Source of the DNA: Acanthamoeba castellanii str. Neff
Lineage: Eukaryota > Discosea > Longamoebia > Acanthamoebidae
DNA length: 56,501 nucleotides
Direction: 5' to 3'
Assembly: GCF_000313135.1 (NCBI RefSeq)
Contig: NW_004457380.1
Coordinates: 524,850 to 581,350, forward strand
This document shows, piece by piece, positions 10,500-20,584 of the stretch. Positions within the stretch are counted from its first letter, which is position 1. Every line of letters starts with the position of its first letter. Under the pieces are notes generated by a model, which was not told the origin of the DNA, did not search any database, and saw only the letters and a list, made by a program, of their open reading frames with translations. Both the position numbers and the translations under genes were made by a program.

Positions 10500-13400
10500 A
10501 TGAACGGCCACGGCAATAACGACGACGATGACGACATGGACGACATGGACGCCGCTGCCCAGAACGAGCGCGGGAACCGGGCCGACAGTAGTGGCTCCCT
10601 CATCCCTAAAGAAAAGGCCCTCCCCAACGTGCTCCAATGGTACCACTCGCTCATCTCATCGGCGGGGGGGGGAGAGGAGGAAGATGGAGATGTTGAACAC
10701 ATCATCTTGTGTGGTTGTGGATGGTTTCAACCACAAGGCTGGTGAATGCGTACGACATGGCGCCCGGCCACGCGCTGCCGAAGCGGGAGGTGTACGGGGA
10801 CTACCTGGCGTTCTGTCGGGACCACCAGCTCGAGGCCACCAACGCGCCGGCCTTTGGCAAGATCCTCCGCATGGTCTTCCCCGACATCACCTCGCGCCGG
10901 CTGGGCCGCCGCGGCCAGACCTCGCACCACTACAACCACTTCCGGCGCCGCCCCGCCGGACAGGCCCCCGCCCACCTCCACCTCACCGGCGGCCTCCTCT
11001 CCGCCCTCACCGCCGGCCTCGGCTGGACCGCCGCCGCCGCCTCCTCCTCCTCCTCTTCTCCCACGCTCTCTTCTTCTTCTTCTTCATCATCGTCGTCGTC
11101 TTCATCGACCACCGCCAGCACCACCACGCTACCCACACATCATCACCACCAGCAGCAACATCATCATCAACACCAGCATCAGCATCATCATCAGCATCAC
11201 CAGCACTATCAGCAGCGACACGATCACCCCGGCACGACCAGTGGCAGCGGTGGCGGTGGTGTGGGCGAGGAGCCGCCTCCGTTCTCGACGCTCGCGGCGG
11301 GGCGGCGCTCGCCCCACCCGCTCCTCCCGCCGCCCGTCGCCTCGGGCTTCCCCCACCCTCTCCCGCCTCCCTGCTTCGATGGTGCGCCCCGGCCTCTCGC
11401 GCGCATCTCCCGATGATCTCCCGCGTTCACATTCCTCTGACAAGTGTGACGACGTTGTGTGTCGTGTCGTTGGTCGCGTCATTGGTCGTGTCGTGTCGTG
11501 TCGTGTCGTGTCGTGTCGTGTCGTGATCGCGATCAGAGACGCAAAAACGGGCGAACCCGTTTTCGTCGTTCAGCTATTCGTCGTCGGAGGTGGCGCCTTC
11601 GTCGCTGCTCGCGGTCCCTCGCATCTCCGCCGTCGGCGGTGAGATGCCCCACTTTGCGCTAAGCACCCACCAGCTGCATCCCGACTTCAAGCAGGACGCC
11701 GAATCCTTCAGTTCCCTCTACCGGTACCAAACTCGCACATATTCCTGTGGATGCGCGTGTGTCGTGTCATGCGTGTCGTGCGGTGTGTCGTGTGTCATGA
11801 AGAGACGCGTGGACCAACGCGTACGGCGTGCGATGTGCAGGAGTCATCAGCAGGAGGTGTGCGGGATCATGAGCGGGGCGTACCTCAACTACGAGGTCCT
11901 CCAATCTGCCCTCTGCGCATTCTACCCACAGGTACCCCGACCAATCCGCGCGCGCGTTGTGTGTGTGTGTGGAGCGTTATGGCTCCACAACGCTAAACGC
12001 GCGTGCTTCGGACCAGCAGATGAAGAAGTACCACCACCTGCTCTCCTCCCAGGCCATAGTCGACCAGATCGCCGATAGCGACCTGCAGTTCTACGGCGTT
12101 CGCATCCCCTCCACCCCAATGCCGTCATCCCATGCCCCACGTGGCTGACATACGCGCGTGCGTGTGTGTGTGCGTGTGTGCGTGTGTGTGCGTGTGTGTG
12201 CGTGCGTGTGCGTGCGTGTGTTGCTGTTGCTGTTGCACAGTGGATGGTGGGGCAGCTGGTGCCCGACGTGCTGGCCGACACGAGCGAAGACAAGCTGAGC
12301 CGCCTCCTGCACCTGGCCGAATCCTTCGTCCCCCTGCTCAAGGCCGCGATGACCTACTCGCTCCCGCCCGCCCTCGCCGAGTCCAAGGCCAGGAGTACTG
12401 CACCGCCACCAAACTTTGACTTTGCCTTGACTTTCAACGTCGGTCGCTGCGTTGACTCTCGTCTTTGTTCTCTCCCCCTCCCCCCCAACCAGCGGCCATG
12501 AATTTCTCCAAGACCCTCCGCTCGCGTGCGGTCGTGGCTCGCCTGTCGACCCGGCTGCGGGCGGTACGTAGAACAAAACAGTTGACTTTTTCCTCCCCGC
12601 GTCGTCTCGTCAAAGGAACCACGAAAGTTAGTGATTGGCTGATTATGCGGTGCTCATCGTCCGCGTGTGTGCGCAGGTCCTGGAACACGACGCGGGGCGG
12701 GAGGAGGTGCAGGCCATGACTGCCGGGTGGCACCGACTCGACTTTGATTTCATCGACGAGAAGACCGCCATCTACGGCCGCTTCCGCCACATCGCCATGA
12801 CCTGTACGCGCCCATGACCATGGCCACTCGTCATCGTCATCAACACACACACACACACAACAACAACAACAACAACAACAACACACTCACTCACTCTATC
12901 CCATTCTTTTGTGCGTGTGCAGTCCGGGAGGGGTACACGGTGCTGCTGCAGCAGCGCAGGCGCCTCGACGATTGGTCCGCCTGGCTCATGCGCCTGGCCG
13001 AGAGCGTGGCCAAGGTTCGCTTACCCCCCCCCTCTTACCACTGCTGCCCCGTTCTTCTTCTTCGTTCTTCTTCTCATTGCGTGGCACGTGATTGGGGGGG
13101 GGCTTGTAGGGCGAGTTTGAGTCGCAGGCCCGGTCGATGGGGGACTTTCTGATGAAGTGGGGCGTGTACAGCCACCTGGTGCTGTGCAACCTGGCCGTCC
13201 TGCGGGCCGAGCGGATGGAGACGTTCTACCTCCTCTTCGACTGGGTCCAGACCCTCCTCGCCCTGTGCCTCGAGGAGCAGGAGATCACCGGTACCCTCCG
13301 CCGACGACACACGCCCTATCGCCCCCTCCAGGTTAACCTCCCTCCCTCTGCCCAATGAGCGTCGTTGATAAATTGATCACCACTTGACCATTAATCTTTC

Positions 13401-13675
13401 ATTGGCCGGTGGTGGTTGTACGTCTGCAGGGCGAGATGGAGCGTGGGCGAGTCGACCACGGGGCCGACGGGCGCGGCGATGATGATGGTGGGCGGGCGGC
13501 GGGGAAGGATCAGCAATCGAGGCTGATGTCCCATCACCACCACCACCACCATCAGCCGCAGCAGCAGCAGCAGCGGGAGGAGACGGAGAAGGAGGGCGGC
13601 AAGCACGCGGCCCACTATTCGCCCAAGAGGGCACCGTACGCCCCAACCGCCGGCGACGACTTCTCCGACTTTTGA
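10500..13675 (+). CDS. RFX-family winged-helix transcription factor
   Basis: RFX proteins bind X-box DNA as dimers. Exon 1 (10500-10639) ends in LQW and joins exon 2 (from 10738) to give LQWLVNAYDMAPGHALPKRE, then VYGDYLAFCRDHQLEATNAP and RRLGRRGQTSHHYNHFR, the RFX winged-helix DNA-binding domain. Serine, histidine and glutamine runs follow. Later exons carry the B, C and dimerisation regions: EVCGIMSGAYLNYEVLQ, WMVGQLVPDVLADTSEDKLS, FSKTLRSRAVVARLSTRLRA, WSAWLMRLAESVAK, MGDFLMKWGVYSHLVLCNLA. These line up with animal RFX1-4 in order. The tail is His/Gln-rich and ends YAPTAGDDFSDF with TGA at 13673-13675. The intron near 11420-11525 is a GTGTC repeat. The family call is firm. Confidence 0.92.
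11455..11525. repeat. GTGTC pentamer repeat in RFX intron
   Basis: About ten units of the same pentamer seen at 1490-1541, here in the intron after the low-complexity exon of the RFX gene. Confidence 0.9.
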
Positions 13676-13890
13676 CGCCACATACACACACAAATAAAAC
13701 AACAACAAAACGACATCTCCCCCTTCGTCATCAGCAACATGCTGGTGCCGCGCCTCCCCTTCGCAGACCGCAAGTGCAAGCTCATCACCTCGCCCATTCA
13801 ATGTAGCGCAGGTACAGGTGACACAACAACAACAACAACAACACAACATCCAGCGGTGAAGGCAGCCACGAGTTTGCCTGCGACACGTGC

Positions 13891-14806
13891 TCAGGCAAGC
13901 ACGCAGGTTGAAGCCGAAGAACACCTGGCGGCGGCAGCAACGGCATCGTCGTCGTCATCGAAATAGTCGTCGTCGCGTAGGGGCGAGGGCTCGCCCAGCA
14001 GCTGCAGCTGCACCCGCCCCGCGCCCAGCCAGGCCGGTTCGTACGAGTGGCGGTCGAGAACCTTCCCTTTGTGGACTGCAATGGGGGGGGGGGGCATCAG
14101 CAACCTCCACACACCAAGCTCCGCTGCTGCGAGCATGCGTGGGGGGGGGGGCGCACTGATAGTGAGTCGGTCCAGTTGGATGACGAAGAGCGTGCTCAGC
14201 CGCCTACGCAGCTCCTCCAGCGAGCTGTCGCGCCGGACCGACACCCTGTGGTACCGCTGTCGCCCGCACCGCACTTCCACACCCACCTAGGGCGGCTCAT
14301 CACACGACACGACACACACGACGCACGACACACAACGAGTTGGACCCTCCCGCCACAAGCATCACGAGAAGCTGCGCGGGCATGGTGGGCACACCGTGTC
14401 CAGGGTGTTTGTCGCGGCTCTTCTCCCACCCCCTGCTACTGGTGGTGGGCTGGTAGGCTGCTGTTCCTCTACGCGACTGCTCTGGAGGGCCTGGTTGGTG
14501 TTGGTTGGTTGGCTGGCTGGCTGGTTGGTTGGTTGGTTGGTTGGTTGGCTGGGGTCCATGTACCCTGATGGGCTGTCGGCACAGAGGGCAGTCGCGGCGC
14601 TTTTGGAGGTGGGTCACGATGCAGCGTCCTGCGGCACGGTTAGACCCACACGGCCGCACGTGGAGAGGGGGGTTTGGGGGTGGGGTACCGCAAAAAGGCT
14701 GGCGGCAGCAGGCGGGCGAGAAGACGTCCCCGGCCTCCCGTAGTGTCCTCCCCCGACCCATGGAAAAGTCCTCCAGGCAGATGGGACATCGCTCCTCCTC
14801 TTCCAT
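13891..14806 (-). CDS. RING-type E3 ligase with ubiquitin-like domain
   Basis: Predicted ubiquitin ligase. Exon 1 (ATG 14806) reads MEEEERCPICLEDF and ends ACCRQPFC. Exon 2 reads GRCIVTHLQKRRDCPLCRQPIR, so the RING is CPIC...CCRQPFCGRC...CPLC. The fourth zinc ligand position is Gln rather than His; a neighbouring Cys or the His of IVTH may substitute. Exon 3 (from about 14288) reads VGVEVRCGRQRYHRVSV, then DSSLEELRRRL, and exon 4 starts IHKGKVLDRHSYEP and ends GRVQLQLLGEPSPL. This has the strand-helix-strand spacing of a ubiquitin-like fold. The protein ends in an Asp-run and Ala-rich tail with stop at 13893-13891. The intron between the domains is a TTGG repeat. I cannot name an orthologue. 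Confidence 0.72.
14498..14546. repeat. (TTGG)n tetramer repeat in intron
   Basis: About twelve imperfect TTGG/CTGG units lie in the intron separating the RING and ubiquitin-like exons. Read through, they would give an artefactual PTNQ repeat. Confidence 0.85.
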
Positions 14807-15146
14807 GTTTGGCTGCGCTGGTAAAGAAGAAGAAAGGAAATGAATTGAGAAATGAACACCGCCCGGAGTGGTTCGGTACCGCACACCACTCCAGCTACCT
14901 CCCCTGGGCACGCAGGCCAAAGACAGTTCTACCTGCGCACAGGACATACCCACGCCCTGAGCCAGAAGGGAGTCAACAATGATCACACCTGGGCCAATGG
15001 GCATACTGGCAATGCTGCGGCCCATTCGCAGGCAAGCGGCAGTTTCGGCTTGTTGCGATTGGGCGGGCGCAAAGCGCACACCTCCTAATAAGTTCATCCC
15101 GCCAAGCGGCAATCCACACAACACAGCACTCACTTACCAAACCACA
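14807..15146. promoter_or_regulatory. Divergent promoter region, RING-UBL / GST, with an inverted repeat
   Basis: This 340-base region separates divergent starts. It contains a perfect 8-base inverted repeat, GGAGTGGT at 14865-14872 and ACCACTCC at 14885-14892, around a GGTACC core. A 22-base segment (14859-14880) also occurs exactly at 16728-16749 inside TOM40. No named transcription-factor site is recognised. Confidence 0.4.
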
Positions 15147-15830
15147 ATGAACACGACCAGCCCTGTGACCAAGCCCACCCTAACCTACTTCAACGTTATC
15201 GGCCGCGCCGAAGTGGCGCGCCTGATGCTCGAGGACGCCGGCGCCGACTACCACTTCGTGCCCGTAGCCAACTGGCCCGACTGGTCCGACGACAAGGCCC
15301 GCCTCACCGCCGCCGGCAAGCTCGCTTTCGGCCAGGTCCCACTCTATGAGGAGCCCGACGGGCTCACGCTGGTCCAGAGCGGCGCCATCGCGCGCCACTT
15401 GGCCCGCAAGCTCGGCTTCAACGGGGCCGACGCCCACGAGGAGGCCCTGATCGACCAGGCCAACGAGGGCGTGGTGGACACCATCACCGCCATGGCCGAG
15501 CCCATCTTTCGCACACCCGCCGCCCTCCAGACCGAGGCCAAGCAGAAGCTGGTCAGGGAGACCCTGCCGGCGCACTTGGCCATGTTCGAGAAGCTGCTCG
15601 AGAAGAACGGCAACAAGGGCGCCTTCTTGGTGGGCGCGAAGCTGAGCTACGCCGACCTCAACTTGTGGGTCGCTCTGGAGCTGGTGTTCGCCCGGGTGGA
15701 GGGCAGCCGCGACGCACTGCTGGGCGCCTTCCCGGCGGTGAAGAAGCTCATCGAGAGCGTGTCGGGGAGGGAGCGCATCAAGGCCTACATCGCCCGCGAC
15801 GTCTACACCACCAAAACTGGGCAGCCCTAA
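15147..15830 (+). CDS. Glutathione S-transferase, intronless
   Basis: Conjugates glutathione to electrophiles in the cytosol. A single uninterrupted frame of 227 residues shows the thioredoxin-like N-terminal domain of sigma/mu/pi-type enzymes: TLTYFNVIGRAEVARLML with the catalytic tyrosine, FGQVPLYEEPDGLTLVQSGA with the cis-proline and SNAIL-like QSGAI motif, then an all-helical C-terminal domain with FLVGAKLSYADLNLWVALEL. Length is typical. It is the only sizeable intron-free gene here, which may indicate retrocopy origin or later acquisition. Codon use looks like that of its neighbours. It is convergent with TOM40 (190 bases). Confidence 0.93.
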   Translation: MNTTSPVTKPTLTYFNVIGRAEVARLMLEDAGADYHFVPVANWPDWSDDKARLTAAGKLAFGQVPLYEEPDGLTLVQSGAIARHLARKLGFNGADAHEEALIDQANEGVVDTITAMAEPIFRTPAALQTEAKQKLVRETLPAHLAMFEKLLEKNGNKGAFLVGAKLSYADLNLWVALELVFARVEGSRDALLGAFPAVKKLIESVSGRERIKAYIARDVYTTKTGQP

Positions 15831-16020
15831 CTCGGCAATGGGGTGTCATAAGCCTTTGTTAAAACTAAAGCTTCCTCTTGGCCAACGACACACACACACA
15901 CCGCACGCACACACACGAAATGGCACGACACAAGGAGAGAGCGAGGAAAAAGAAAAAGAAATGGAAGTGGGTTGGGGTTGAGGGGGCAGAAACGCTGGGG
16001 GTGGTGGTGGTGCTGTTTGT

Positions 16021-17407
16021 TCACAAGTGGAAGGAGAAGCCAAAGCCCACCTTGTACACGTCCTTGGCGTAGTTCATGTCGCCGCAGATGAGGAGGGTGA
16101 CGGTGTCGAGCACCTTCTCCTCGAGGATGGCCGAGCAGCACCAGTTCGAGTCGACGCGGCCGCGCACGCGGGACTGGAGGAGGTTGTAGGCGTAGCCCGC
16201 CGAGTAGACCGCCTCCCACACGCCGTGGTCCTCGAGGTGGATGAGCTGCATGTCCGTGCTCCACGACTTGCGCCCGTCTTCCATCACCTGCGTGTAGGAG
16301 CTCGTCAGGTGGCCGTAGGAGGCCATCGAGGCCGTGGCGATGCACTTTCGTCCGTTCCACGCGACGCGCCCGGCCGCGGTGAGCTCCGTCCGCCCCATGC
16401 GCGAGTCGAAGAGGCCGTGGAGGCCCAGCGCCACGTTCGGGTGCACGCTCTGCGCGTAGGACAGCTCGTACATGCCCGGGTTGTGCCACTTGAACTGCGC
16501 CTGGTAGTCCGACCCCTTCATGTCCAGCTCCATGTTGAACTGCGGCGGGATGGGCTTCGCCGACGGCTGCTCCCACGCGCGCGCAACATAAGCACACACC
16601 AGCGTAAACGCTTTGCGCGGGCGAATGTGGGGTGCAGGTGTGTGTGGGTGTGGAGGGAGTGAGGTGACGCACCTTGCCCACGACGCCGGTGAGGCGGAGA
16701 GAGAGTTTGGAGACGGGCTTGCTCCTTCCGCCCGGAGTGGTTCGGTACCAGGTTTTGAGGGGGAAGGCGATGCGGCCCTGCACCGTGCCGTTGAGCAGCA
16801 TGGGACCGGGGCTGAGCTTGCCGTCGAGGAACATCTGCACATGTGCGCCAGCTCATGAGGTGCATGCCATCGTGTACACCTCGCCACGAGCTCGACCAGA
16901 GATCAATCCAACTGGCAAGAACAGGAAGTAAGTACCCCGGTGGGAGAGAAGTAGCGTGTCATAAAGTTGTAGGAGGGCGGCTCGGTCTGCGATCCAAAGT
17001 GGATGGCGTGGGTCATATCGAAGTTGGCCGTGATGGTGCGTGAGACATCAAAGTTGAATCCATCAAAGTTCTCCCTCGAGTCCAGAATTCCTGCACGAGG
17101 TTCACAATTATTTGTACAAGATTAGAATTGTGATGCAAATCACAATTCTACACTAATCACAGAAATTAGAAGTATAGCTCCTACCCTTGCTTTCCTTGGA
17201 GAGATCATCGAATTTGCCCGGGTAGGGCAGTGGGCCGTGATCCAGCACTCGCCGCCAGAAGCTTGGAGGCGCTTCTTTGTGAGTTTCGGCAGGAGCGATG
17301 GGCTCTGATGGAGATCCTGCTCCCGCGAGAGGCGGAAGGGGAGGCATGACGGGAACGCTCGGAAGGGCGCTCGGGGCAGCGGCGGGTGGTGAGGGAAGCT
17401 TGTCCAT
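16021..17407 (-). CDS. TOM40: Mitochondrial import pore TOM40
   Basis: Tom40 is the beta-barrel channel of the outer mitochondrial membrane translocase. The start MDKLPSPP at 17407 is followed by a proline-rich disordered N-terminus, then FWRRVLDHGPLPYPGKFDDL, matching the LPNPGTFEE block of Tom40. Next come FDGFNFDVSRTITANFDMTH (first strands), LDGKLSPGPMLLNGTVQGRI, YELSYAQSVHPNVALGLHG, SRVRGRVDSNWCCSAILEEK and the C-terminal strand VYKVGFGFSFHL with TGA at 16023-16021. Four exons; introns start gtag, gtac and gtgc. The alternating hydrophobic pattern and the GRVDSNW signature separate it from VDAC. Confidence 0.93.
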
Positions 17408-17607
17408 CTTTTCGCGAACGATTTGTGCGTCGAGATCACGGGCTGCGGAGACGAGTGCCACACAACACCAACAAATCTACACCCGGCCCGCAGTTCTTCT
17501 AAATCTACCCCCCTCCGCCGTGAAAATACAGGGAAAACATTTTTCTTTTTTACAACTTGAAGGAAAATACAAACACGTGCTCATAGCAAACTGAGAGGGT
17601 CCGTGAT

Positions 17608-20388
17608 CTATGCTTGACGAAGTCGCTCGACGAGCAGCTTGTAGCGTTGTAGGAGCTCGGCCACGTCTGCAGCACCAAGCTGCTCCGCCTCTACGTCGAG
17701 GAACCGGTCCTCTTGTCCTTCTTCTTCGTTGGCCTCGTCGACGGTGGTGTTGTCGGCAGAAGAAGTGGCGAAGGCGGAGATGTCGGTCTGTGTGCCGGCG
17801 TGGTGGACCACGAGGTCTTGGCCGGGTACCTTCTTGTTGAGGTAGACCCAGCTGCTGACGTCACCCTCCAGCTCATCCGAATCGCTGTCACTTCGTCGGA
17901 GAGCTGCTGCTGCCTCCTCCTCTTGTCGCCTTCGCGCCTCTTCCTCCTCCTCCGCATCTCTCTGCCTTTCCCGTTCGGCAAACGCGTCGGGATCGCTCAG
18001 CCCTCTGCAGAGAGCAAACGTCAGTCGAAGAAGAAGAAGAAGAAGAAGAAGAAGAAAACCAACAATAACAACAACAAGAAGGAAGAGGAGGATAGGGGTG
18101 CGCACAGCTCAAAGTCGGCCGGGTCCATGTTGAGCAGCGCGGCGTCGAGGTTCTCGATGAAGGAGACGGCCGACACGAAGTGGACCAGGTAGTACGCGCC
18201 CTCTCCCGCCGCTCGGGCCGGGTGGCGGAAACAGGAGATGTACCTTTGGTTGGTCCCAACAAAAGAAAGAACGTGAGCCGCCGGTGATGAGCTTCGGGGG
18301 ACAACGCACACGCACCGCAGCACACGCACACGCACACACACGCACCACTGCCGCGCGCGCGCACACACACCACTGCACACGCACCGGAGGTTGGAGTGGA
18401 GGAGCGGAGGGTTGGACTTGAGGAGGAGGTAGATGAGGCCCGGCAGGAAGTCGTCGGCGCCGATCTCCTCCGTGCGGCGATTCGACGCCTCGGCCAGCTT
18501 CCCTTCACGTCCGCCATGCAAATATCACACACGACACACACAAGTGTATGTGTGAGTGGGGTGTTTGTGTGCAGAGGTATTGGGAGGAGAACGGTACGGA
18601 GCAGGTTGCGAGCGCAGCGCAGGAGGCAGCAGGTCTTCTCGTAGGGCGACCGCTTGGAGTTGATCGTGAAGAGGGCTGTGAAGTCAATCCCCCCCACACC
18701 AATGCATTCGATTGGTTGGTTGACGGTCAACGAACCGAATTCAAAATTTCAAAGCGATTGGTTGAGGTGGCCAGATGCGTCTAGAATTGAGGCGGAATGA
18801 ACCTTCCTGGGCGGACTCGAGGGAGACGCGGGCCAGCCCGGCCGGCAGTCCCAGCTGCCGCGTGCCGATGAACTGGAGCGAGAGGATTCGGCGGAAGAGG
18901 TCTTCGTCCTGACGCGCCGCCGAGGGTCCGCAGAGAAAGATCCTGATTGGACACCCATCACCTAAATTAGAGTTGCACCGCAACGAATGCAATGTAGAGC
19001 GGGAACGCAGTAGCGGACATAAAAAAAAAATATGTAAATGAACATGTAGTACCGGGAGTGCAGGGTGTGCGTGAGGTGGCGCTCGAGGCATTCGACGAGC
19101 AGCGCACGCCCAGAATCGACGGGCAGATGGCTCCACAGCGGGTGGACCGCCATCTGCGCCTCCATGCTGTCCACGAAGGCGTGCAGCGCGCGCCCCTGCT
19201 CCTCCAGCCCCACCCCCGCGTCGTGCCCCGCCACAAACCTGTCACGCAACAATAACAACATAGACACGACACGACACGACACACACAACACGACACGACA
19301 CGACACGGCACGTGAGTGAGCGTGGGTAATCTTGATAGGCGTTTTGGAGTGGCGAGTGCAGTATACGCGGTGATTTGGTCGAGGAGCGGGCGGGCGTCGG
19401 GGCGGAGGAGGCGTTCGTTGAAGTCGTGGGCGCAGGCGGCGATGAGGGCGGCCTCCTCGCCGTCGCTCTGCCCGTCGTCGCCTCCGGAGTGGAGCGGGTG
19501 GGTGGTGCGGAAGCCCACCCACGGGCTGAAGCGGCCGGCCAGGTTGAGGGGCAGCCCCACCACCATGCCCACACCCGCCCCCACGCCCCCCACCAACGCG
19601 CCGGGTCCCGTGTAGTAGCCGCGCATTCCCGCCCACAGCCATTCTGCGTTCCGCACACACGCACCACCGCACACACGCACCACACCGCACACGATGAGCC
19701 CCATACACCATACACAGGTTGGAAGCAGGTCTTGGGTAGCGGCAGCGGCACCTCCGAGTCGGCGCGGGCCGCCGTGGATGGGGTCATGCCCATCTTCTTC
19801 TTTGGCGGTGGTGCTGGCGGCGGCTGTGCCGCTACTCGTGTCGACATGAGGTACGCCCTTCTCTGACTCGGTCTCCTCCTGTTCTTGCTTCTGCTGTTCA
19901 TCTTCTTCTACTTCTTCTTGCGCCTCTACGCGGTGCTCCTCCTGGTGCTCCTCCGCTTCTTCCTTCCCTTCCTGCTGGGTCCCAGGAGCGGCCCCCTCTA
20001 CTTGTGCCTTGTCTCCTGTTGATGCCGCTACCGCTGCGGCTGCTGGTGATGGCGAGGGCGGCGGGTCCTTGTCGCACGGGTGCTGGTTGCCAGCGGTGGT
20101 GGTGGTGGGGCTCGGGGCGGGCAGGGGGGCGGCAGGGGCTGACGAGGAGGCGAAGGGGCCGCGTCGGGTGAAGGAGGGAAGCGGGAATGATGAGAACGCC
20201 CACCCCCCGAGCCGCGGCGAGGCTGGTGGTGGGGCTGGGCTCGTCGTGGCAGGCGTGTCTGGAGATGCTGCGGGGCTGGTTGTGGTGGCTATTGCTGCGA
20301 TGGCGGGCAAATGCGGTGGGGTGCCTTTGGCATCTTCGGCCTCGGCTTCTTCGGCAAGAGGCGGGCCAGAAGAGATGGAGGCCTCCAT
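17608..20388 (-). CDS. VPS9-domain Rab5-family guanine nucleotide exchange factor
   Basis: VPS9 proteins (Rabex-5, Vps9) activate Rab5/21/22 on early endosomes. The ATG at 20388 starts a long Ala/Pro/Glu-rich disordered region (MEASISSGPPLAEE), followed by a segment with glycine-rich hydrophobic stretches (LVGGVGAGVGMVVGLPLNLA). A helical region follows (ALHAFVDSMEAQMAVHPLW; FRRILSLQFIGTRQLGLPA) like the bundle preceding VPS9. The catalytic domain is SPYEKTCCLLRCARNLL, GADDFLPGLIYLLLKSNPPL, LHSNLRYISCFRHP, YYLVHFVSAVSFIENLD. The Asp and the Tyr-containing helix needed for Rab exchange are present. A Glu/Arg coiled segment and a LLQRYKLLVERLRQA end close the protein at 17610-17608. It is head to head with the RasGEF gene, 196 bases apart. 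Confidence 0.9.
18028..18056. repeat. (GAA)n intronic trinucleotide repeat
   Basis: About nine AGA/GAA units on the plus strand in an intron of the VPS9 gene. Confidence 0.8.
19258..19312. repeat. GACAC-type intronic repeat
   Basis: An interrupted CGACA pentamer array, the opposite orientation of the GTGTC arrays, sits in an intron of the VPS9 gene. Confidence 0.8.
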
Positions 20389-20584
20389 CCTCAGGGCTGA
20401 AGATGTATTTTCGTTTTCGAGTTGTATTTTATTTTATTTCCAGGCCTTTTTCTTTCGTTGCAAGAAGGATCACCACCTGGGTGACCGACCATCAACCACA
20501 GCAACGATCCCATCGACATCTGCGAGGGGGGAGTGTGTTGCATGGATCGCACCCGGGGAGGGGGAAGCACGAGTCCCTATCATC
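20389..20584. promoter_or_regulatory. Divergent promoter region, VPS9 GEF / F-box RasGEF
   Basis: 196 bases between two start codons, including a T-rich patch at about 20410-20455. Two exchange-factor genes probably share this control region. No named site is recognised. Confidence 0.45.

Noticed and set aside
14362..14559. PTNQ-repeat protein
   Set aside because: Translation of the TTGG repeat intron between two well-supported exons.
14979..15146. N-terminal extension of the GST from an upstream ATG
   Set aside because: The extra segment is not conserved-looking, and MNTTSPVTKPTLTYF gives a normal GST start.
16021..17407. Voltage-dependent anion channel instead of TOM40
   Set aside because: The LPYPGKFDD block and the SRVRGRVDSNW signature fit Tom40 and not VDAC.
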